Below are positions 1 through 5,426 of a DNA stretch of 13,648 nucleotides, piece after piece. Source of the DNA: UBA4636 sp963650915 (GTDB lineage: Bacteria > Bacillota > Clostridia > Christensenellales > Borkfalkiaceae); NCBI GenBank assembly GCA_963650915.1, contig CAVJMJ010000030.1:1-13648 (forward strand). The letters are read 5' to 3'. A program made the position numbers and the translations under genes. Below the pieces are notes generated by a model. The model was not told where the DNA came from and made no database searches. It saw only the letters and a list, made by a program, of their open reading frames with translations. Within the stretch, counting starts at the first letter, position 1. The number at the start of each line of letters is the position of its first letter.

Positions 1-78
1 ACGGCAATAAACAATTACGTTATTATCGGGCTTGATCCCGACGATATAACAATTATCAATGCTAACGGAGGTAATTAA
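1..78 (+). CDS. C-terminal end of an upstream phage structural gene (partial)
   Basis: The frame is open from the first base and stops at 76-78, giving 25 residues that end in NANGGN. The 5' part lies outside the window. The Shine-Dalgarno GGAGG for the next gene sits inside the last codons, so the two genes are probably translationally coupled. The same end (GGN followed by a stop) is used by the gene at 1274-1591. Its position before tail-fibre genes suggests a baseplate or tail protein, but the fragment is too short to name. Confidence 0.6.
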   Translation, partial: TAINNYVIIGLDPDDITIINANGGN

Positions 79-80
79 AA

Positions 81-1262
81 ATGGCAAACAAGACACTCAA
101 CGTAACGTTGATTATGCGCAACGACACGGCGGCAAATTGGGCGAGTAAAAACCCCGTTTTGACGCTTGGCGAACTTGGCGTCGAAACCGACACTCGCAAA
201 TTTAAGATCGGCGACGGCACTACCGCATACAACTCGTTGAAATACGGACTCGGCGGAAACGTCGAAGTCAAAAGCACCGCCCCCACCGCGAGCGACGTCG
301 GCTACGACATTGGCACGCTTTGGGTTGACACGACGGGTACGAAGGCTTATATCCTTTTTGCAAAAACCGCAACCGCGGCAACGTGGATCGGGCTTTTGGA
401 CTCGCAAGGGAAAATCGACAAAGCAACACTCGCCGACGAGGCAGTTAAACTCCAAACCGCAAGGACGATTAAGTTTTCGGGAGCGGTCGTCGCAAACTCT
501 AAAACGTTTGACGGTAGCGGCGACGTCGAATACGTCCTCGTGCTTGCAAATAGCGGCGTATCGGCGGGAACTTATACAAAAGTTACCGTAAACGCAAAAG
601 GCATTATCACAAGCGCAACGCAACTTACGGCGTCGGATATTCCGACTCTTATGCTTTCAAAAATTTCCGACGCGGGAACGGCGGCAAGTAAGAATACGGG
701 AACGGCGGCGGGCAATGTACCCGTGCTTGACGCAAACGCAAAAATCGCGGTCGCCCTTATCCCCTCGCTTACCCTTTCAAAGATTAGCGACGCAGGAACG
801 GCGGCGGGTAAAAACGTCGGTACGGCGGCGGGCAACGTTCCCGTGCTTGGTAGCGACGGAAAACTCGACGAAAGTTTGCTCCCCGCAATCGCGATTACCG
901 AAACTTTTGTCGTTGACAGTCAAGCCGCAATGCTCGCACTTTCCGCGCAACGTGGCGACGTGGCAGTCCGCACGGACGAAAACAAGTCTTACATACTTAA
1001 CGCCGACGATCCGACCGTGCTTGCAAATTGGGTTTGGTTGCGTACCCCCGATTGTAAGGTACTTTCGGTAAACAGCAAAACGGGCGCGGTTGTGCTTACT
1101 ACGAGCGATATTGCGGAAGGCACAAACCTTTACTTTACCGAGGCACGCGCTACCGCAAACTTTAACTCGAATTTCAAAAACAAAAGCGTAACGGAATTGA
1201 AAGACGGCGCAAACGTCGTATTGTCAACCGATACATTGACGATTAACGGCGGCAAAGCGTAA
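81..1262 (+). CDS. Phage tail fibre protein with Mtd-type N-terminal domain
   Basis: This is a 393-residue probable tail-fibre or receptor-binding component of the virion. Residues 1-55 (NVTLIMRNDTAANWASKN, then KIGDGTTAYNSL) match the pattern of the N-terminal domain of Bordetella phage major tropism determinant (Mtd_N), which attaches receptor-binding proteins to the tail. The middle is repetitive: a 40-residue unit beginning LSKISDAGTAA occurs in tandem at about 192-231 and 232-271 (a 120-bp direct repeat in DNA), typical of fibrous shafts. The C-terminal third (GAVVLTTSDIAEGTNLYFTEARA) resembles the repeat found in many tail fibres just before the tip. The start follows GGAGG with 10 nt spacing. 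The gene is followed 11 nt later by a second Mtd_N gene and then the DGR target. I infer structure and role; the receptor is unknown. Confidence 0.75.
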   Translation: MANKTLNVTLIMRNDTAANWASKNPVLTLGELGVETDTRKFKIGDGTTAYNSLKYGLGGNVEVKSTAPTASDVGYDIGTLWVDTTGTKAYILFAKTATAATWIGLLDSQGKIDKATLADEAVKLQTARTIKFSGAVVANSKTFDGSGDVEYVLVLANSGVSAGTYTKVTVNAKGIITSATQLTASDIPTLMLSKISDAGTAASKNTGTAAGNVPVLDANAKIAVALIPSLTLSKISDAGTAAGKNVGTAAGNVPVLGSDGKLDESLLPAIAITETFVVDSQAAMLALSAQRGDVAVRTDENKSYILNADDPTVLANWVWLRTPDCKVLSVNSKTGAVVLTTSDIAEGTNLYFTEARATANFNSNFKNKSVTELKDGANVVLSTDTLTINGGKA

Positions 1263-1273
1263 AGGAGGTCAAA

Positions 1274-1591
1274 ATGGCAACGCGGAATATAACCGTAACA
1301 CTCAAAGTCAGACAAGACACCGCGGCAAATTGGGCGAGTAAAAACTCGGTACTTTCCGCGGGCGAATTTGGCTACGATACCACAAACAAGGTTTTGAAAA
1401 TCGGCGACGGTACGACCGCTTGGGCAAACCTTGTTGCACTCAAAACCGAGGGCGGCGGCGCGTCAATCGCAATTTATGCCGCAACGGCGGCGGAGTCGGA
1501 AAAAGCCGTCGGATATACGCGCGGCGGCGAAATTGACGCCGAATTTAAGAAAATCAAAACGCGGCTTGCCGCACTCGAAGGAGGTAATTAA
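1274..1591 (+). CDS. Small Mtd_N-domain tail adaptor protein
   Basis: This 105-residue protein has an N-terminal half (residues 1-58, VTLKVRQDTAANWASKN, then KIGDGTTAWANL) that is a second copy of the Mtd-type N-terminal domain of the preceding fibre gene. The two share DNA identity around the AANWASKN codons, consistent with duplication. After a Gly-rich linker, the C-terminus (EIDAEFKKIKTRLAALEGG) has heptad-like spacing and could be a short trimerising coiled coil. It has no receptor-binding domain of its own. Its stop lies 3 nt before the variable protein, and the GGAGG for that gene lies inside its last codons, so the two are coupled. I infer an adaptor that mounts the variable protein on the tail; direct evidence is only domain similarity and gene order. 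Confidence 0.7.
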   Translation: MATRNITVTLKVRQDTAANWASKNSVLSAGEFGYDTTNKVLKIGDGTTAWANLVALKTEGGGASIAIYAATAAESEKAVGYTRGGEIDAEFKKIKTRLAALEGGN

Positions 1592-1594
1592 ACT

Positions 1595-2641
1595 ATGAAC
1601 ATTGAAAAAGCAAAAATCTACGGTGTAGATAAAGTCGGCTCGTCCACCCCGTCCGCCCTTACAAGGACGGACGACGCCGTCGGGCTTTCCTACACGGTCG
1701 GTACAACGGATATTGTAAGCGACTTTGACCGTTGCTATCCGTGGAGCGATATGCAAGAAGTAACCGACGCGTCGGGTAACGTATTTATCAAGATACCGAA
1801 ATTTTACTCGAAAATCACGAAAAACAGCGACGGAACGTACAAGCACCAAATATCGGGTATCCGATACGAAGGCTTTTCGACGTTGTTTGTTGACGGCGCG
1901 GGAAACGAACTTGATTACGTTCTCGTTGGTAAATACGAAGGGAGCGGGTCGTCGGCGCGCGTGTACTCGAAATCGGGCGCAACGGTGCTTGTCAATATTA
2001 CTTGCGATAATTTCCGTACGGGTTGCAAGGCAAACGGCGCGGGTTATCAGTCGTACGACTTCTTGATCGACCTTATTATCAAAGAATTGTGGCTCGTTGA
2101 AATGAAAACGACGAACTCGCAATCGGTAATGTATGGTTATGCAAACGGCAACTCGGCGGCGGTCGCTACGGGAAGAACGGACAGCATAAAAACCCCGTCG
2201 GGGTCGGAAGAAAGCAACACCGACGGCAAGCACGCAATGAAATACCGCGGTATCGAGAACTTGTGGGGCAACGTTTACAAGTGGGTTGACGGTATATCTT
2301 TCTCGTCCGCAAAAGTATATGTTTGCACCGATCCCGCGTCTTACACGGCGGGCAAAACCGCGTCGCCGTATGTTTATCAGGGCGACCGCTCGTCGGGCGG
2401 CGGCTATATTAAAAAAGTCGAACCTCTCGGACGCAATCCGCTTATACAATATGCAACCGAAGTCGGCGGTAGCGACTCCACCTACTACGCGGATTACGCG
2501 TACGTCGACGGCTCTGTCCTTGCCGTTGGTGGGTTTTGGTGCTACGCGGCGAACGCGGGTTTGTGGTTTTGGTACGGTCGTTGCGTTCCGTCGAACGCGC
2601 ACTCGTATTTCGGGGGTCGCCTTTGCTATAAACCTCTTTAA
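1595..2641 (+). CDS. DGR variable protein (C-type lectin/FGE-sulfatase fold receptor-binding protein)
   Basis: This 348-residue protein is the target of the diversity-generating retroelement. Its last part (residues 302-344) is encoded by the variable repeat. The region RGIENLWGNVYKWVDGI (about 218-234) and the ending GGFWCYAANAG to FGGRLCYKPL match formylglycine-generating-enzyme/C-type-lectin-like folds, which display DGR-diversified residues on phage and cell surfaces. Compared with the template, 17 residues have changed (303, 305, 314, 316-319, 325, 327, 329-331, 336, 338, 339, 343, 344), while Asn320 and Asn334, also encoded by AAY in TR, are unchanged. Aromatic and Cys residues (F314, C316, Y317, F325, Y327, C330, Y338, F339) now dominate the surface patch. 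It lacks an Mtd_N domain, unlike the two proteins before it. The role is probably host-receptor recognition. Confidence 0.9.
   Translation: MNIEKAKIYGVDKVGSSTPSALTRTDDAVGLSYTVGTTDIVSDFDRCYPWSDMQEVTDASGNVFIKIPKFYSKITKNSDGTYKHQISGIRYEGFSTLFVDGAGNELDYVLVGKYEGSGSSARVYSKSGATVLVNITCDNFRTGCKANGAGYQSYDFLIDLIIKELWLVEMKTTNSQSVMYGYANGNSAAVATGRTDSIKTPSGSEESNTDGKHAMKYRGIENLWGNVYKWVDGISFSSAKVYVCTDPASYTAGKTASPYVYQGDRSSGGGYIKKVEPLGRNPLIQYATEVGGSDSTYYADYAYVDGSVLAVGGFWCYAANAGLWFWYGRCVPSNAHSYFGGRLCYKPL
2496..2627 (+). repeat. DGR variable repeat (VR)
   Basis: This 132-bp segment at the 3' end of the variable-protein gene is the copy overwritten by mutagenic retrohoming. It aligns without gaps to TR at an offset of 233 bp, and homology stops abruptly on both sides. 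There are 22 mismatches and each faces an A in TR; none of the C, G or T positions of TR differs. Eleven of the 33 template adenines are unchanged. The GC-rich run CGGGGGTCGC (2611-2620) near the 3' end is the likely initiation-of-mutagenic-homing site, followed by a short segment where VR and TR differ (CTTTGC versus ATTTAA). Confidence 0.95.
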
Positions 2642-2653
2642 GAGAGGGATTGT

Positions 2654-2675
2654 CAAGGGGGATACCTCCCCCTTG
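2654..2675 (+). other. Hairpin/cruciform just downstream of the DGR target
   Basis: CAAGGGGGA and TCCCCCTTG form a perfect 9-bp inverted repeat around the 4-nt loop TACC, which reads GGTA on the other strand. It begins 26 nt after VR and 12 nt after the stop of the variable protein. No T-run follows, so it is not a normal terminator. A DNA hairpin of about 8 bp with a 4-nt loop placed after VR is known to be needed for efficient retrohoming in Bordetella phage BPP-1. GGTA fits the GRNA loop pattern I recall from that work. The function here is inferred from position and shape. Confidence 0.75.
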
Positions 2676-2728
2676 GCGTCTATTCAATAGCAACAATAAA
2701 ATACAAAGGGTATTGCGCGCACTCCCCG

Positions 2729-2860
2729 ACGCGAACGTCAACGGCTCTGTCCTTGCCGTTGGTGGGAATTGGAACAACACGACGAACGCGGGTTTGTGGA
2801 ATTGGAACGGTAATTACGATCCGTCGAACGCGAACTCGAATATCGGGGGTCGCATTTAAT
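2729..2860 (+). repeat. DGR template repeat (TR) and start of the template RNA
   Basis: This 132-bp non-coding donor copy is transcribed and reverse transcribed with mutation at adenines. It holds 33 adenines, largely in 12 AAY codons aligned with the VR reading frame; AAY cannot become a stop by changes at the adenines, a known design feature of DGR templates. A 24-bp adenine-free stretch at 2743-2766 (aligned with residues 306-313) protects a fixed part of the fold. The 112-nt spacer between TR and the RT start contains a small hairpin (TTGCC at 2891-2895 with GGCAA at 2900-2904) followed by an A-run. In known DGRs this spacer is part of the template RNA and primes cDNA synthesis. A weak -10-like TAAAAT lies at 2697-2702, without a convincing -35. 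Confidence 0.95.
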
Positions 2861-2972
2861 CTTGATATTTATTTAGAGCGCGCATAATCCTTGCCCCTCG
2901 GCAAAAAACACTTCACAAAGAGGGCGGTTTAGTAAGTCATTGAAAGACCGCAAGAAGATTAAAGGATATTCT

Positions 2973-4121
2973 ATGAAAAGAGTCGGTTATTTGTACGAGA
3001 AAATGTGCGACGTCGATTTTATCAAAACGGCAATCCGAAACGCCGCAAAAGGTAAAACCGACCGACTCTACGTCAAAGCGATATTGAGTGATATTGACGG
3101 TTACGCACGAAAAATTAAAGCAATGCTCGAAACCGAAACGATAAAACTTTCGCCGAACGAATATATCGAAATTTACGACAATTCTTGTTATAAAACGCGG
3201 AAAATCACGATACCGAAGTTTTATCCCGACCAAATCGTGCATTGGCTTGTAATTACGGCGGTAAACCCCGTTATAACGCGCGGTATGTATCGTTATTGTT
3301 GCGGTAGCATACCGAACCGCGGCGGCATAGACGCGAAGGCTTATGTCGAAACGGCGATACACGACGACAAAATACGTTATTGCGCAAAACTCGACGTATC
3401 AAAGTTTTTCGATAGCGTCCGCCCGCCGATATTGCTCGAAATGCTTAAAAGGAAAATCAAAGACGATAAGATAATCCGTCTTATCGGACAAATCCTCGAA
3501 AACGGCGGCGATCACCTACCTATCGGGTATTATACGTCGCAATGGTTGTCAAATTTTTATTTGGAGGGTTTAGACCACTATATCAAAGAAGTATTGCACG
3601 TCAAATACTACGTCCGATACGTTGACGATATGGTTTTGATAGACTCTAACAAACGAAAATTACATAAAGCCGTCGCGTCGATAGACGAGTATTTACACGG
3701 TATCGGCTTAAAGATAAAAGGCAATTGGCAAGTATGGAAACTCAACTCCCGCCCGATTGATTTTGTCGGGTATCGGTTTTACAAAAACAAAACATTGCTC
3801 CGCAAGCGAATATTTTTTCGGCTTTGCCGTCGGGTACGGAAAGTCGGCAAAACGGGTTACACCACGCCGCGGCAAGCAATGAGCCTCTTATCCCTTATCG
3901 GTTGGCTATCGCATATCAACGGGCGAAACTTCTACAAAAAGAATATTTACCCGTACGCGCCGAAAAACAAACTAAAACGAATTGTAAGCAATTACAGTAA
4001 ACAAAACGGAGGTAATCTTAAAAATGGAAAGCACAAAACAAAAAGTATTCAGCAAAAACAAATGGCTCGAAACGGCAAACGCGGACAAGGCGGCGGGGAT
4101 ACTCACTCAACGCGAAATTGA
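2973..4121 (+). CDS. DGR reverse transcriptase
   Basis: This retroelement-type reverse transcriptase copies the TR RNA into adenine-mutagenised cDNA. The DGR hallmarks are visible, numbered from Met at 2973: an N-terminus MKRVGYLYEKMCDVDF typical of the family, catalytic Asp141 in KLDVSKFFD, the DGR-specific IGxxxSQ motif as IGYYTSQ at 184-190, and the active site YVDD at 216-219. I chose ATG 2973, preceded by AAAGGA with 6-7 nt spacing, over the in-frame TTG at 2940. The protein is 382 residues, but the last 34 (from Leu349) are basic, low in complexity, and overlap the next gene in another frame by 98 bp. Comparison with neighbouring gene junctions suggests this tail arose by loss of a stop (see findings). 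No Avd-like accessory gene lies next to it. Confidence 0.95.
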   Translation: MKRVGYLYEKMCDVDFIKTAIRNAAKGKTDRLYVKAILSDIDGYARKIKAMLETETIKLSPNEYIEIYDNSCYKTRKITIPKFYPDQIVHWLVITAVNPVITRGMYRYCCGSIPNRGGIDAKAYVETAIHDDKIRYCAKLDVSKFFDSVRPPILLEMLKRKIKDDKIIRLIGQILENGGDHLPIGYYTSQWLSNFYLEGLDHYIKEVLHVKYYVRYVDDMVLIDSNKRKLHKAVASIDEYLHGIGLKIKGNWQVWKLNSRPIDFVGYRFYKNKTLLRKRIFFRLCRRVRKVGKTGYTTPRQAMSLLSLIGWLSHINGRNFYKKNIYPYAPKNKLKRIVSNYSKQNGGNLKNGKHKTKSIQQKQMARNGKRGQGGGDTHSTRN

Positions 4122-4227
4122 CGACGCTTGCGAAATTTGGGTCAATGACCTTGACGGAAAGTCAAAAGAAGAAATCGCCGACAATAACGGCGCGTCGCTC
4201 CGCGACGAGTGGTTTGTGGAGGCGTAA
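4024..4227 (+). CDS. Small phage protein of unknown function
   Basis: This is a 67-residue acidic protein with the start placed by GGAGGTAAT about 9 nt upstream. It overlaps the 3' end of the RT gene, and its stop is 1 nt before the next start, so it is embedded in the late operon. It has no membrane segment or signal peptide. The middle (LTQREIDDACEIWVNDLDG) looks helical. Codon use matches the neighbouring phage genes, which supports this frame over the overlapping RT tail. I do not recognise the family. It lies where small phage proteins commonly precede the holin genes; I see no reason to call it an Avd homologue, since it is much shorter than Avd. Confidence 0.65.
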   Translation: MESTKQKVFSKNKWLETANADKAAGILTQREIDDACEIWVNDLDGKSKEEIADNNGASLRDEWFVEA

Positions 4228-4228
4228 A

Positions 4229-4564
4229 ATGAACGTCGGGGCAACTATATTAACCGCATTGATAAGTACGCTTGTCGGCGTTATCGTAACGGCGACGGTC
4301 GGAAATTTCAAAAACGGTCGCGCAAAAAACAAAGCAATGCAAAGCGGCTTGCAAAGTCTATTGCGCGCCGAAATCATACGACAACACGAGAAATACACCG
4401 AGCGCGGTTATTGCCCGATATATGCAAAAGACGCATTGCGTCGGGAATATGAGTCGTATCATTTACTCGGCGGCAACGGCGTTATCACGGATTTATACAA
4501 CGATTTAATAAAGTTGCCCGAATTTCCGCCTCGTACAGAAAACGAAATCAAAACGGAGGAATAA
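4229..4564 (+). CDS. Single-pass membrane protein of the lysis region (holin-like)
   Basis: This 111-residue protein has one hydrophobic segment at residues 4-25 (GATILTALISTLVGVIVTATV) followed by a basic stretch and a soluble domain (AEIIRQHEKYTERGYCPIYAKDALR, then YHLLGGNGVITDLYNDL). The pattern 'YTERGYCPIYA ... LGGNG' is common in small proteins next to holins in Bacillota prophages. The start at 4229 follows GGAGG with 7 nt spacing and sits directly after the previous stop; a longer in-frame reading from 4118 has no ribosome site. It precedes an LLH-type holin by 6 nt. It is probably a holin or holin partner, inferred mainly from topology and position. Confidence 0.65.
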   Translation: MNVGATILTALISTLVGVIVTATVGNFKNGRAKNKAMQSGLQSLLRAEIIRQHEKYTERGYCPIYAKDALRREYESYHLLGGNGVITDLYNDLIKLPEFPPRTENEIKTEE

Positions 4565-4570
4565 AAATAT

Positions 4571-4972
4571 ATGGATTGGCAAAGTATCATAATCAAGATT
4601 GTTTCCGCATTGCTCGCCGCGCTCGGCGCGTGGGTTTTGGCAAAGGTAAAAGACCTTATCGCTACCAAAATCAAAAACGAGAAAGCGCGCAAACTCTTAA
4701 CCGACGCAACGACCGTCGTTGCAAACGCCGTAAAAGCAACGTATCAAACATACGTCGAGGCTATCAAAGGTACTAACGCTTGGACGAAAGACGCGCAAGA
4801 AGAGGCTTTGTCGCTTGCGGTTACGTCGGCGCGTATGCAGTTATCGGCGGACGTCGAAAAATACATAAACGAAAACTTCGGCGACGTCGAAAATTGGGTA
4901 AAAGAACAAATCGAGTCAACGCTTTACGACTTGAAGAATAAACCCGCAGAGGCGCAAAATGAAAACGGTTAA
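4571..4972 (+). CDS. Phage holin, LLH family
   Basis: This 133-residue protein has an N-terminal membrane segment (about residues 5-27, IIIKIVSALLAALGAWVLAKV) followed by a long charged helical region (KDLIATKIKNEKARKLL, VVANAVKATYQTYVEAIKG, then EALSLAVTSARMQLS and VENWVKEQIESTLYDLK). This is the layout of the LLH-type phage holins of Bacillota (Phage_holin_6_1). Holins form lesions in the cytoplasmic membrane that release the endolysin or collapse membrane potential. GGAGG lies 11 nt before the ATG. The end overlaps the following membrane gene by 14 nt, indicating coupled translation. No endolysin gene appears in this window, so it must lie elsewhere or be replaced. Confidence 0.8.
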   Translation: MDWQSIIIKIVSALLAALGAWVLAKVKDLIATKIKNEKARKLLTDATTVVANAVKATYQTYVEAIKGTNAWTKDAQEEALSLAVTSARMQLSADVEKYINENFGDVENWVKEQIESTLYDLKNKPAEAQNENG

Positions 4973-5375
4973 AGTAATTTTATTTTGGTTTTTATCGCTA
5001 ACGTGGGGCGCGCTTATGACGCTTTGCGGCGTTTTTGTCGCCCTTGCCTTGCTTATTACGGGGCATAAACCGAAACGATTTCATTACTTGATTTATTTCG
5101 AAGTCGGGAGCGGTTGGGGCGGATTTGAACTCGGCGCGTTTTTCGTCGTCAATAAAAATCCGTCTTTACATATCTTACAACACGAAAGCGGACACGGTTT
5201 ACAAAATATTATGCTCGGCGTGTTTATGCCTTTTGTCGTTAGTATTCCCTCTTGCGTCCGCTATTGGCGGCGCGAGTATAAAATACGAAAAGGACTCGGC
5301 AACACCTTACCGCCCTACGATCGGATATGGTTTGAAGGTTGGGCAACCCGCCTCGGCGAAAAACATTTTAATTGA
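4959..5375 (+). CDS. Membrane protein with HExxH metallopeptidase-like motif
   Basis: This 138-residue protein is the last gene of the late operon. Residues 5-35 are strongly hydrophobic and probably form one or two membrane spans. Another hydrophobic stretch at 84-99 follows the motif HESGH (75-79), which fits the zinc-binding HExxH pattern; WFEGWA around Glu126 could provide a third ligand. A similar arrangement (HEYGH followed by a membrane segment and W-x-E-x-WA) occurs in small membrane proteins of bacteria with no settled function. The start overlaps the holin gene by 14 nt and has only a weak GAGG-like site. Peptidase activity is an inference from the motif; it could instead be an inactive membrane protein. 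Confidence 0.6.
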   Translation: MKTVKVILFWFLSLTWGALMTLCGVFVALALLITGHKPKRFHYLIYFEVGSGWGGFELGAFFVVNKNPSLHILQHESGHGLQNIMLGVFMPFVVSIPSCVRYWRREYKIRKGLGNTLPPYDRIWFEGWATRLGEKHFN

Positions 5376-5380
5376 CAAAC

Positions 5381-5408
5381 AAAAACGCCCTCGCAAGAAG
5401 GCGTTTTT
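5381..5408. terminator. Bidirectional terminator between the late operon and the lysogeny operon
   Basis: AAAAACGCC and GGCGTTTTT pair as a perfect 9-bp stem around a 10-nt loop, with a T-run on each strand. It lies 6 nt after the stop of the last late gene and 19 nt beyond the stop of the - strand gene, so it can end both convergent transcripts. Confidence 0.9.
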
Positions 5409-5426
5409 ATTATGCTCGTTTACGCT

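Noticed and set aside
1463..2656. Long - strand open frame (about 397 codons) across the variable-protein gene
   Set aside because: It is Arg/Val-rich with no family resemblance and lies opposite a clearly coding + strand gene with ribosome site; the high-GC codon pattern creates such antisense frames.
2654..2675. Rho-independent terminator after the variable protein
   Set aside because: The stem is strong but no T-run follows, and a terminator here would stop transcription before TR and RT.
2650..2859. Open frame of 69 codons covering TR
   Set aside because: Its end copies the variable-protein frame because TR is a VR copy; there is no ribosome site and the upstream part is unrelated filler. 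TR is a template RNA, not a gene.
2940..2972. Longer RT start at TTG 2940
   Set aside because: ATG 2973 has a well-spaced AAAGGA and begins exactly where DGR reverse transcriptases usually begin.
4118..4228. Longer start for the holin-like gene at 4118
   Set aside because: The extra residues are the shadow of the 67-residue gene in another frame, and GGAGG sits just before ATG 4229.
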